From Filomicrobium sp. (GTDB lineage: Bacteria; Pseudomonadota; Alphaproteobacteria; Rhizobiales; Hyphomicrobiaceae), in contig CP051234.1 of the NCBI GenBank assembly GCA_017792465.1, forward strand, positions 436,606 to 500,605: a stretch of DNA of 64,000 nt, written 5' to 3'. The position numbers and the translations under genes were made by a program. The notes beneath the pieces were generated by a model that saw nothing but the letters and a program-made list of their open reading frames with translations, made no database searches and was not told the origin of the DNA. Shown one piece after another: positions 46,354-54,281 of the stretch. Positions within the stretch are counted from its first letter, which is position 1; each line of letters starts with the position of its first letter.

Positions 46354-47601
46354 CTACAGCATTCCTGTTTCCCGTTTGTCTTCGGCACGGTTATAGATTT
46401 CCAAAATTTTCTCGGCTTCGTGAGGGTCCGCCGTCGTCCAAAGGCCTTCCTTGATGCCCTCGGCAATCAGCGCGAACACACCGAGCTCGATGCCGTGGCG
46501 AACCGCCAGGGACCCGAGTTCGTTCTTTGTTACGCCGGCTTCGATTTCGAGAATTTTGTCGACGGCGGCAAACCGGTACGCCCCGCCCTGTAGGCCTACG
46601 GCGTAAATCGTTTTCGTCGTGGTTACGGATATGACGACCTCACTCGATATCGGATCGATAACGCGCAGATTGACGGTGACGGTATCCCGCCGGTGCTTCT
46701 TGTCTCCGCCTATCCCTAAGAAACGTGCTCCGACACCACTGGTCAGCTCGTTTGAGTCGAAACCGACGATGGACCCGGAGACGATGTATCGAGCGGCTTG
46801 GATTGCCGGAACTTGATGTTCGGTCAGGTTCGCGATCGCCTGCTGCGTCTGCAGTAACTCCAGCTCGCGCTTTGAGCGAACCAAGGTGCGCTGCTCTTCA
46901 TAATCGGGCGGCCTTTTGTCGGCGGCCGTGGCCCGGTCGAGATTGCCCTGCGCCTTCTGCAATCGCTCGCGCGCTTCCAGCACCTTCTCCCGCAGCTTCG
47001 TATCCTCTTCGGAAACGGTCGCGTTTGCGTCCGCCTCCTGCCGTTTCTTGAAAGCCTCACCTCTTTTCTTGAGCTCGGCATTCAATTTTTCAAATTCCCG
47101 CCGGGCCTCTTGAACGCTCGTGCGCAAACCGGAGAGGTTGGTGGCGCTTACGTTTTCGGCTTGCGGCAACGCATTTGGATCTAGGTGGATTTGCTGCAGG
47201 GCGTGGATGCGCTTTTGTGCGATGATCTTGCGCTCCTGAACGACGCTTGCCAGATCGACTCGCTCTAAAACCTTAAACCACTCGCCCTGGCCTGCTCGCT
47301 TCAAGACATCGATGAGGATTGGACCGCCGGCTTGCGTCACCGCACGCGAGAAATCGGCAAACACGTCGTTGGGCTTGAGCTGCCCTGTTTCGTCTTTGAC
47401 AGGAAAGACGCTGACAGGCACCCGACGGCGCGGCCGTGGAATATCTTCGATGAGCGTGCTGCTTTTTGTTTGCGTGATCAGATTGGCTGGGCGCGACAAG
47501 GGGTCCGAAATGGATCCGGCCACACACCCCGCCAAGTTCGTCGCCAGCAGCGGCATAATGATGAGTTGTGTCATACGCACAAACACTTTGACTTCCCCCA
47601 T
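46354..47601 (-). CDS. csgG: Curli secretion channel CsgG with coiled-coil insertion
   Basis: CsgG is the outer-membrane lipoprotein that forms the nonameric curlin export pore. The lipobox is NLAGC with C26. Family parts are EWFKVLERVDLASVVQERKII (split), AARYIVSGSIVGFDSNE, GVGARFLGIGGDKKH, VNLRVIDPISSEVV and the C-terminal ELGVFALIAEGIKEGLW. Length is 415 aa, against about 277 in E. coli. The excess is one block at about residues 131-268, rich in Glu/Lys/Arg/Gln heptads and predicted by eye as a helical hairpin. It falls between the periplasmic ERKII helix and the SGSIVGF strand. The ATG at 47601 has AGGAAA upstream. Confidence 0.9.
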   Translation of the reverse strand: MGEVKVFVRMTQLIIMPLLATNLAGCVAGSISDPLSRPANLITQTKSSTLIEDIPRPRRRVPVSVFPVKDETGQLKPNDVFADFSRAVTQAGGPILIDVLKRAGQGEWFKVLERVDLASVVQERKIIAQKRIHALQQIHLDPNALPQAENVSATNLSGLRTSVQEARREFEKLNAELKKRGEAFKKRQEADANATVSEEDTKLREKVLEARERLQKAQGNLDRATAADKRPPDYEEQRTLVRSKRELELLQTQQAIANLTEHQVPAIQAARYIVSGSIVGFDSNELTSGVGARFLGIGGDKKHRRDTVTVNLRVIDPISSEVVISVTTTKTIYAVGLQGGAYRFAAVDKILEIEAGVTKNELGSLAVRHGIELGVFALIAEGIKEGLWTTADPHEAEKILEIYNRAEDKRETGML

Positions 47602-47781
47602 AACTTTCCTGCGCGTCGCGTTTGAGTGAAAGGTTCGGATCGTCGCCGGTCCGGTGAACAAGCCTTTCGCTCTTTTTCCTCCCGCGATGCCCAATCGCGC
47701 GCCCCGTGTCCCCCGTGAAGATGCTTCTCAGCTAGGCTAAGAGGCTTCGTCGTCTCTGCCCCAAGTCATGTCCGGACCGGA

Positions 47782-48123
47782 TCACTGATTTGGGCTGGTA
47801 TTGTTATTTGGAATGTCGATGCCAATGATAGTGTCGATATTTCCAAGCAGATCGTTTGCATCGACGTTGGTATTGACGTTGGTTTGCTCGCTAGGCGTGG
47901 TGCCCGGGCCGTTTCCTTGGGTCAGGGATTGATTGAGAAGCCAGTCGCCGTTGAATGGCGATCCCCCAAAGGACGGGTTCACTGGCGTGTACGTGAGCTG
48001 GCCAGCTGCTAGAGAGCCTGTCAGCAGTGTCATTGCGCAACCGAATGCGAATAAACGAACGAACCGGCCGCCGGTGTTTCCGCTCTTGTTTGCTTTTTGG
48101 CTTTTCGAACTAACCTGGGTCAT
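47782..48123 (-). CDS. csgF: Curli assembly protein CsgF
   Basis: CsgF is secreted through CsgG and caps it, helping to hand nucleator to the cell surface. The protein is 113 aa with a signal peptide ending near LAAG. The mature N-terminus LTYTPVNPSFGGSPFNGDWLL matches the CsgG-binding segment of the family (NPSFGGNPFNG); the rest is Asn/Thr-rich. The ATG at 48123 has GGAG nine bases upstream. It lies between csgB and csgG. Confidence 0.88.
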   Translation of the reverse strand: MTQVSSKSQKANKSGNTGGRFVRLFAFGCAMTLLTGSLAAGQLTYTPVNPSFGGSPFNGDWLLNQSLTQGNGPGTTPSEQTNVNTNVDANDLLGNIDTIIGIDIPNNNTSPNQ

Positions 48124-48173
48124 TGGATCAACTCCACTCCACGTTATGTTGACAAATTCGACTTGGGCTCTCG

Positions 48174-48776
48174 TCAGTTTTTTCCAGCCGACAAAACGAA
48201 CAGCCTGGTTCCCGGCTGCCCGACTAGAAACAACCGGTTCGTCAGGCCTTCGCCGATTTGAATGCTAAGGACAGAGGTATCCTGACTCCCGATAATCCCG
48301 ATCGCCGATGTGTTCTGTCGGCCGACTTGCTGTTGAACGATCGTACTGCCAGGGCTGTTGAAAATTCCTGCGAATGCAGCATTCTCCTCGCCGATCTGAA
48401 CTGACGAGATAAATGAATCGCTGGAGTTCTGTTGAATGGCGGCGAAGCTGTTGCGATTGCCGAATTGCACAACGCGCGCGACGTTATAAAAAGGCGATGT
48501 TCCAAACTTCGGCGGCCGAAGCGCGTAACCTTGAAGTGAACTCAAACGCAGCTGGCTGAGATAGCGTTCGCCTTGGTCGCCGGCAATTTTTACATCAAGA
48601 AAATCCGTTGAGCTCGTCGCCGATGCCAGGTCTTCGGCCACTGTGTTCGTAGCCATGGTCATGGACGCAAACACGAGAACGAAAACGGCGACGAAATACT
48701 GCTGCAGTAGGCTCGCAGATCTTGCGTTTGGCTTTCGTGTTGAGCCGACCTGCGCCGCGTCAATCCTGCGGAGCAT
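48174..48776 (-). CDS. csgB: CsgB-like minor curlin / nucleator
   Basis: A curlin-repeat protein of about 200 aa. After a long leader with hydrophobic core FVAVFVLVFASMTMA, four imperfect curlin strands are visible: VQFGNRNSFAAIQQ, VQIGEENAAFAGIF, QQVGRQNTSAIGII and IQIGEGLTNRLFLV. The small number and irregular repeats suggest the nucleator rather than the main subunit. The start is uncertain: ATG at 48776 or GTG at 48824, neither with a strong ribosome site. It lies between csgA and csgF. Confidence 0.8.
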   Translation of the reverse strand: MLRRIDAAQVGSTRKPNARSASLLQQYFVAVFVLVFASMTMATNTVAEDLASATSSTDFLDVKIAGDQGERYLSQLRLSSLQGYALRPPKFGTSPFYNVARVVQFGNRNSFAAIQQNSSDSFISSVQIGEENAAFAGIFNSPGSTIVQQQVGRQNTSAIGIIGSQDTSVLSIQIGEGLTNRLFLVGQPGTRLFVLSAGKN

Positions 48777-49127
48777 GAAGGCAAGTATCGATTTCGACAA
48801 TCCTTGAAACACCGCACTCTCCACTCAACCAAGAATTAACAAAAACGACGCGATGTGATGCGAAATAAACGTAGGGCGATCATGAGCTGACGAATTGCTT
48901 TTTAGATATGGTTCAGCCCTAGTTTTGAAAATTTCCGATTGAATTAATTATAGCATCACGAAAGCGAGCGGTCCTTAATTTCAATTGTCAAACTGGTCGC
49001 GTTGCTTGCCTATGTATCTGGGAAGTCACTGCACTTGCAGCGCGTCTATATATTGAAATGGCAATCGCGCCCGCACGAGAAAAACTTGTCCCGCGCGGGC
49101 GTTATTCATGACCAGTTTTTCTGGCTT
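48777..49127. other. Spacer between csgA and csgB
   Basis: About 350 AT-rich bases with no gene. It contains a strong hairpin close to the csgA stop (49068-49101) and may hold a secondary promoter for csgB. Confidence 0.45.
49068..49101 (-). terminator. Stem-loop downstream of csgA
   Basis: CGCCCGC (49068-49074) pairs with GCGGGCG (49095-49101), with an inner ACGAG/CTTGT stem, 27 bases past the csgA stop. No T-run follows on the minus strand. It may act as a partial terminator or 3' stabiliser, letting csgA mRNA exceed csgB mRNA. Confidence 0.5.
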
Positions 49128-49802
49128 TTATTGATTGCTGAATTGTCTAAGCGTCGCCGAGTTGGCTGCGCCAACCTGGACGACTTCGCCGAAATTGCCA
49201 CCGCCGTTGTACGCGCCTTGCGTGACGGAAGCACTGTTGAATGCACCGATTTGAACGGTCGACAGCACGTTGACTGAAGGGGAGCCGTAGTAGTCGTAGG
49301 TGCCGCCGGAAATATCCTGGTCAATGATGACGCTGTTGAAGGCGCCAAGCTGGCCGGCTTTTAGAAGGTTCTGGCCGTAGTCGTAGCCAAGCTGATCGGT
49401 GTAGGCATAGTTCCCAGCGCCGATTTGTTCGACTTTTGCCAGGTTCCAAGCGCTATTGAAAGCGTTCTGTGAGCCAAAGTGGGTGTTGAATGCGCCGGTC
49501 TGCATTGTCCAGCTGCCATTCAGATTGTATTGGCTGTGATAGCCGCCTTCATTCTGGTAAATGTCGGCAACGTTATGGAAGCCCACCTGAGTGATGTCGG
49601 CGATATTGTAGTAGGTCACGTCAAGATAGCGTTCGCGTTTCTTCGCCCACTTGTAGTCGACGATTTCAGGGCCTTCGGCTTTAACGTCGACATCCGGAGA
49701 CTCAATTTCGAAAACTTTTTGAGGCTCGGGATTTGGATCTGTTGCAAAGGCCGGCGATACAAGAATTGCCGACATTGCAGCGGCTGCAATAAATTTCTTC
49801 AT
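49128..49802 (-). CDS. csgA: CsgA-like major curlin subunit
   Basis: A 224-residue amyloid fibre subunit secreted through CsgG. The signal peptide is MKKFIAAAAMSAILVSPAFA. After an acidic linker, six curlin repeats of the form QxGxxNxxxxxQ can be read: QVGFHNVADIYQ, QTGAFNTHFGSQ, QIGAGNYAYTDQ, QLGAFNSVIIDQ, QIGAFNSASVTQ and QVGAANSATLRQ. The longer spacers between repeats are Tyr/Gly-rich, so the stack would be less regular than in E. coli CsgA. The ATG at 49802 has GGAG upstream. It is the first gene of the curli locus. Confidence 0.9.
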   Translation of the reverse strand: MKKFIAAAAMSAILVSPAFATDPNPEPQKVFEIESPDVDVKAEGPEIVDYKWAKKRERYLDVTYYNIADITQVGFHNVADIYQNEGGYHSQYNLNGSWTMQTGAFNTHFGSQNAFNSAWNLAKVEQIGAGNYAYTDQLGYDYGQNLLKAGQLGAFNSVIIDQDISGGTYDYYGSPSVNVLSTVQIGAFNSASVTQGAYNGGGNFGEVVQVGAANSATLRQFSNQ

Positions 49803-50575
49803 AACATGGCACTCCAAACTAGTTCCGCATACTATTTACACGACTGCTTGGAGGAAGCAGGCGGACGCTCTGCGAGCGGGTTTTGCTGCACAGGTCGGCC
49901 ACCCTATCCCTCCCACGTCAATCGAAGCGCCGCTCTCAGACTTGCAACGCCCAACTGACCCGAGTTGAGGCTAAAAATAACCCCCCGTTAATCTCATCTA
50001 TGTAAATGCCTAAATCCAGCTCTATAGTTGTCACAATCAAAAATCATACTCTTGGATGCAATATTTGTTGCGGACCGACCACTTTGTCGCCTTATAATTG
50101 TCGGTAGCGTTCGGGATGACTATAGTAATGATGCCCATAAGTTGGGAAAGTTGAACAATTAGAACTTTTATTCGCTTTTGCCGAATGGTTAATTTCTGGA
50201 TATTTGCAGGGAACTGAAGTCTCTGCTTTTGCGTTCTTCGTTTCCTCTGTGCTCGGTCTTTCGGTTGTCGAATGTGGTTTATGGGATCCGTTCCGCTATT
50301 CGATAGGGCAGTCGCCATTGCGCTTGCGTCAGGTGCAACAGGGATTGCATCGCAATCAGCGAAAAATCGCGTCAGTCCGACAGCGCGTTGAAATTGAACG
50401 AGCGAACTGCGATTGGAAATAGGGCTGCGCCCTTGGCAATTGACCTTTGCGAAAGAGCCTAAGCGCCGTCATTACCTTTTTATCGACCGAGGTTGAAATG
50501 GTCTGAAACTTTGAGTTTGATTGACGTATTTTGCTAGGTCATTAGTTATTTATTCGCTTTTAGAGCACGCATCGC
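49803..50575. other. Divergent region between csgA and the LysR gene
   Basis: About 770 bases, AT-rich near 50000-50200. It should hold the curli promoter and the LysR promoter. Open frames at 50037-50318 (minus) and 50204-50422 (plus) overlap each other, lack ribosome sites and resemble nothing, so I do not call them. No operator is identified. Confidence 0.5.
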
Positions 50576-51481
50576 ATGCTGAAACATAAGCACCTCAGGC
50601 ATCTAGCCTATTTTGTAGAAATTGTGCGTGCCGGTTCGATCCGTAATGCGGCCTTGAAGGCAAAGTTGTCAGCAGCCGTCATGAGTGAAGCTCTGTCAAA
50701 TCTCGAAACGCACATGAAAGTCACGTTGATTAAGCGGTCTACGCGGTCAATGCAGCCGACAGCGGCCGGCCTCAGAGTGTTTGAGTATGCTTCAGCGATG
50801 GTGTCGGCTGCTGAAGCCGCGCTAGAAGCCGGCAAAGATGCTGCATCGATAACAAGCGGGCAATTGCGGATCTCTATCGCGTCAGAACTGACCTACACAA
50901 ACCTGCCGACGATTATTCGAAGTTTCGAAAACGCATTTTCGGGAACGCAAGTTCTGGTCTCGACAGCTGCCGATGCTGGAGATCGCCGGCAGGCGGAAGT
51001 TGAACTCAAAATCGTGGCCGATTACCGAGGGCACGGAGACGACCCAAAGGATGTCATTGCCAGTTTGCCTTTGGAGCTGGTGTGCGCACCCCACTTGTTA
51101 GCCGGTCACAGCTCCATAAGACTTCACGAAATCATATCTCGAATTGGCCTGATCGGCTCGGCAACGTTCGCCAATCGTTGGGATTTCATATACGCAACGC
51201 CGGTGCGGCCTGGGCAGTCGGAACCCTTGACCATGCGGTTCGACAGCAAGCTCAACGTCGAAGGCATGGCGGCAGCCCATCGGATGGCTCTCGAAGGACT
51301 TGGAGCGGCGCTGCTGCTGTCATCGCTGGTGTCAAAAGAGATCGAAGACGGACGCCTCGTCCGGGTTTCAAGTGACTACAATTTCGGCTTCTTGGATGTA
51401 TCGGTCGTGATGCGTGATGACCATCCTTCGCGATTGGCGAAGGCCTTCAAAGAGCATTTATTCTCTCATCACCTGCAGTGA
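50576..51481 (+). CDS. LysR family transcriptional regulator
   Basis: A LysR-type regulator of 301 aa. The N-terminal helix-turn-helix reads LRHLAYFVEIVRAGSIRNAALKAK (split at the turn) and LETHMKVTLIKRS; the C-terminal half is the effector-binding domain. It is transcribed away from the curli genes, and LysR regulators often control the divergent neighbour, so curli control is possible but unproven. No CsgD-type regulator is seen in the window. Confidence 0.88.
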   Translation: MLKHKHLRHLAYFVEIVRAGSIRNAALKAKLSAAVMSEALSNLETHMKVTLIKRSTRSMQPTAAGLRVFEYASAMVSAAEAALEAGKDAASITSGQLRISIASELTYTNLPTIIRSFENAFSGTQVLVSTAADAGDRRQAEVELKIVADYRGHGDDPKDVIASLPLELVCAPHLLAGHSSIRLHEIISRIGLIGSATFANRWDFIYATPVRPGQSEPLTMRFDSKLNVEGMAAAHRMALEGLGAALLLSSLVSKEIEDGRLVRVSSDYNFGFLDVSVVMRDDHPSRLAKAFKEHLFSHHLQ

Positions 51482-51638
51482 TCGAAGCGTTCTGGGCACC
51501 CCGTAAGGCGCAGAATTTTCTGACCCGATCGGCGACGGGGCTCCTTTCGGTTTGCGATGCGGCAATGTGTGAAGGTGCCGTTTGGCGGGTGCGATGTGGT
51601 ATGTCGCGTTGAGTGAACCGACACGCTGAGGACCGATC

Positions 51639-51983
51639 ATGAGCACGCCGCCGCCCTGCCCCAAATGCAATTACGAATATACCTACGAAGATCGCGGCTT
51701 GCTCGTCTGTCCGGAATGCGCGCATGAGTGGGATCCGGCGGCAGCTGAAAGTGCCGGTGACGAGGGCGGCAAAACGTTCCGCGATTCAGCAGGGAACGTT
51801 CTGCAGGACGGCGATTCTGTCGTTGTCATCAAGGATCTGAAGCTGAAAGGGTCCTCCAAGGTCATCAAGATGGGGACCAAGGTGAAGAACATTCGCCTCG
51901 TCGATAGTGATCACGACATTGACTGCAAGATCGACGGTATCGGCGCGATGAGCCTCAAGACCGAGTTCGTCAAGAAGGCCTGA
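51639..51983 (+). CDS. yjdM: YjdM/PhnA zinc-ribbon protein
   Basis: A 114-residue protein with an N-terminal zinc ribbon ([11 protein letters not shown], then CPECAHEW) and a C-terminal small beta domain ending [10 protein letters not shown]. Despite the old name PhnA it is not the phosphonoacetate hydrolase. The E. coli gene has been tied to mutagenesis suppression, but the biochemical role is unclear. It is a single gene between the LysR gene and hyi. Confidence 0.92.
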   Translation: MSTPPPCPKCNYEYTYEDRGLLVCPECAHEWDPAAAESAGDEGGKTFRDSAGNVLQDGDSVVVIKDLKLKGSSKVIKMGTKVKNIRLVDSDHDIDCKIDGIGAMSLKTEFVKKA

Positions 51984-52050
51984 GGCCTGCATTTCGACGT
52001 TGCCGTTTCGTTCAACCTGTGGCGCGTTGGGATGTTGAAGGCTCGGACAC

Positions 52051-52815
52051 TCACGCGAAAAGCTTTAGCCAAGTGAGTCCGTCGACCGTCTCTCCGCGCG
52101 GGCGATATTCGCAGCCGACCCAGTCGTCGTAACCTGTGGCATCGATACGGGCGATCAGACCCTGAAAGTCGAGTTCGCCTTCGCCAGGTTCGCCGCGATC
52201 GGGCGGGCTGGCGATCTGGTAGTGGCTGGTGATGTCGGTGAATTCGCCGATTGCTTCGGCGACGCTGCCCTCTTCGATGTGGCGGTGGTAGAGATCGAAT
52301 TGCAGGCGAACGTTTGGCTTTCCGACGTCCTCAATAATGCGCCGGGCCTGGGCAGTTTGGGTAACGAGGTAGCCCGGCATATCGCGGGTGTTGATGGGTT
52401 CGGTCAGCAGGGTGACGCCATAGTCCGCGGCTTTGTCGGCAGCTGTCTTCAGGTTGGCTATCAGCGTCGCTTCATTGGCGCCTTTGGTGGTCAGGCCAGC
52501 CATGGCATGAAGCTGAGAGCAGCCCAGCGCTTCGGCATACCTTAGGGCTTGGTCCAGACGTTTGAAGAATTCGTCGGCTTTGTCTGGGACACCGGCCAAG
52601 CCGCGATCACCCGCCTCCCAGTCACCCGGCCAGATGTTGAAGAGGACGACTTCGACGCCAGCGGATTTTGCAAGGCTTGCCAATTCTTCGGCGGGATCCT
52701 CGTAGGGGAAGAGGAACTCGACGCCTTTGAAGCCGGCATCGGCGGCGGCCTGGAAGCGCGCCTTGAACGGCAGCTCGGTGAAGAGAAAGCTGATGTTGGC
52801 GCTAAAGCGCGGCAT
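52051..52815 (-). CDS. hyi: Hydroxypyruvate isomerase
   Basis: A TIM-barrel sugar-phosphate-isomerase-like enzyme (254 aa) converting hydroxypyruvate to tartronate semialdehyde. The start FSANISFLFTELPF and the segments KGVEFLFPYE, LLTEPINTRDMPGY and FDLYHRHIEEG match Hyi. The last part, GCEYRPRGETVDGL, is also characteristic. In methylotroph-like Hyphomicrobiales hydroxypyruvate is a serine-cycle intermediate. No other serine-cycle gene is in the window, so the pathway link is inferred. Confidence 0.9.
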   Translation of the reverse strand: MPRFSANISFLFTELPFKARFQAAADAGFKGVEFLFPYEDPAEELASLAKSAGVEVVLFNIWPGDWEAGDRGLAGVPDKADEFFKRLDQALRYAEALGCSQLHAMAGLTTKGANEATLIANLKTAADKAADYGVTLLTEPINTRDMPGYLVTQTAQARRIIEDVGKPNVRLQFDLYHRHIEEGSVAEAIGEFTDITSHYQIASPPDRGEPGEGELDFQGLIARIDATGYDDWVGCEYRPRGETVDGLTWLKLFA

Positions 52816-52847
52816 GGCGTGTCCTTCGTTCTAGTTCTTGCAGCTTT

Positions 52848-53270
52848 TCAGCTGAGATCGGGTTTTGACTGGCGCAGGCGCTTGACACCAGAGCGCTGCG
52901 TTTTGGCTTTCAGCCGTCTCTCCTTGGCGGCGCGCGAAGGTTTGGTCGGAATGCGCCGCTTGGGCTCGACGAGTGATTTGCGGATCATCGCTGCGAGACG
53001 CTCGCGCGCGTCGGCACGATTGCGTTCCTGAGTTCGGAAGCGTTCCGCGCGCAAAACGAGAATGCCTTCGTCGGTTAGTCGCGAACCGGCCAGGCGTTTC
53101 AGTCTCGCACGGACACGAGAGTTGAGTGCCTCACACGCATCGACATCGAAGCGCAGTTCGACGGCCGTCGAGACCTTGTTGACGTTTTGGCCGCCGGGGC
53201 CGGACGCGCGAATAAAGCGTTCCTGCAGTAAGTCGTCTTCAATCGCGATCTGGTCGTTGATCATCAACAT
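52848..53270 (-). CDS. arfB: Alternative ribosome-rescue factor ArfB
   Basis: ArfB (YaeJ) is a codon-independent peptidyl-tRNA hydrolase that frees ribosomes stalled on truncated mRNA. The GGQ motif is at residues 26-28 in RASGPGGQNVNKVST. The basic C-terminal tail (RAAKERRLKAKTQRS) enters the mRNA channel. I chose the ATG at 53270 with GAGG upstream; the frame runs on inside the flavin reductase gene, where it is not coding. It starts 10 bases after that gene's stop, so the two are likely co-transcribed. Length is 140 aa. Confidence 0.93.
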   Translation of the reverse strand: MLMINDQIAIEDDLLQERFIRASGPGGQNVNKVSTAVELRFDVDACEALNSRVRARLKRLAGSRLTDEGILVLRAERFRTQERNRADARERLAAMIRKSLVEPKRRIPTKPSRAAKERRLKAKTQRSGVKRLRQSKPDLS

Positions 53271-53280
53271 GGGCGATGCC

Positions 53281-53808
53281 TCAGGCCCGGTCTGCGAGGT
53301 TACGGTATTGGCCACGGAAATAAAGGAGCGGGGTGGTGCTGTCGTCATGCCGGCCGGCGATGACGCGTCCGACAAAAATGGAATGGGTGGTGAAGTGATG
53401 GCTTTCTTGCAGTTCGCAGTCGAGGTTTGCGATTGCGTCCTGAAGGACCGGCGCACCGGTTGAGAGTTCGGTCCATGTCGCGTGCTTGAAACGGTCGCTT
53501 CCTGAGACGCCGCGGCGGCCGGCGAAAACCTCGGCCAGTTCATGCTGTGGTTCGGACAGGAAATTGACCGAGAAGAAGCCATTGTCGGTTATTGCCTGAT
53601 GGGCCTGCGTGGTTTGCCCGACGCAGACAAGTAACTGCGGCGGCGAGGCGGACAGCGATGACACCGAAGTCGCGGTCAACCCGACACGCGCGCTTGCAGC
53701 GCCCGTTGCGACGATTGCGACGGCGGCGGCGTGCTCGCGCATGAGGGTCCGGTACTGGTCACTTGCCAGCCCGGCAGGACTTTCTTTGGGCTGGTTGGAA
53801 TTGCTCAA
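53281..53808 (-). CDS. Flavin reductase family protein
   Basis: An FMN-binding split-barrel protein of 175 aa of the flavin:NADH oxidoreductase group that feeds reduced flavin to monooxygenases. The segment VGLTATSVSSLSASPPQLLVCVG (split at the turn) and NFLSEPQHELAEVFAGR are typical. The start is a TTG at 53808 with AGGAT upstream, and no earlier ATG fits. No partner monooxygenase is adjacent. Confidence 0.88.
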   Translation of the reverse strand: MSNSNQPKESPAGLASDQYRTLMREHAAAVAIVATGAASARVGLTATSVSSLSASPPQLLVCVGQTTQAHQAITDNGFFSVNFLSEPQHELAEVFAGRRGVSGSDRFKHATWTELSTGAPVLQDAIANLDCELQESHHFTTHSIFVGRVIAGRHDDSTTPLLYFRGQYRNLADRA

Positions 53809-53870
53809 CGCTGCTGATCCTATCGTTCGTAATTGAGCCGCCGCGATTGGCTGAGGGCGGAGCTTGAGGC

Positions 53871-54242
53871 TTATGTTGTTTTGCTAACCTGGGCAAACAC
53901 GATTTTGTTTCCGAAGGGATCGGCGATGATCATCTCGCGGAAGCCCCAGTCTTGATCGAGAATGCCGGGGCGCGCGTATTTGTAGTTCTTGTTGGTCAAT
54001 TCCCGGTGCAGGGCTTCGATGTCGTCGGTTTCGATGCGAAGCGTGCTTCCCGGCGTTGCATCGCCATGGTGTTCACTCAAATGCAAGGCGACGCCGTCAC
54101 GGGATACCTGCATATATAGCGGCGCGTCGGGTGTGAAGCGATGCTCGAAATCGACATCAAAGCCCAGATAGCCGCAGTAGAACTCACGCGCCTTCGTTTC
54201 GTCGAAGCTGCGGAAGATTGCAATGGAGGTGCTTAGGGGCAT
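53871..54242 (-). CDS. VOC/glyoxalase superfamily protein
   Basis: A 123-residue single VOC-domain protein. The pattern IFRSFDETKAREFYCGYLGF, then LHLSEHHGD and MIIADPFGNKIVFAQ is that of the bleomycin-resistance-like glyoxalase subgroup. Metal-ligand or drug-binding identity cannot be fixed by reading. It lies between flavin reductase and the large oxidoreductase, all on the minus strand. Confidence 0.85.
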   Translation of the reverse strand: MPLSTSIAIFRSFDETKAREFYCGYLGFDVDFEHRFTPDAPLYMQVSRDGVALHLSEHHGDATPGSTLRIETDDIEALHRELTNKNYKYARPGILDQDWGFREMIIADPFGNKIVFAQVSKTT

Positions 54243-54281
54243 CTGCGTGGTTCCTTGCGTCGGTTGGGGCGCGTCAGTTGC

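Noticed and set aside
50037-50422. Overlapping small frames between csgA and the LysR gene
   Set aside because: Each overlaps the other on opposite strands, lacks a ribosome site and has no recognisable features.
51639-51983. PhnA as evidence for phosphonate degradation
   Set aside because: The zinc-ribbon YjdM family took this name historically and is not the hydrolase. No phosphonate genes are nearby.
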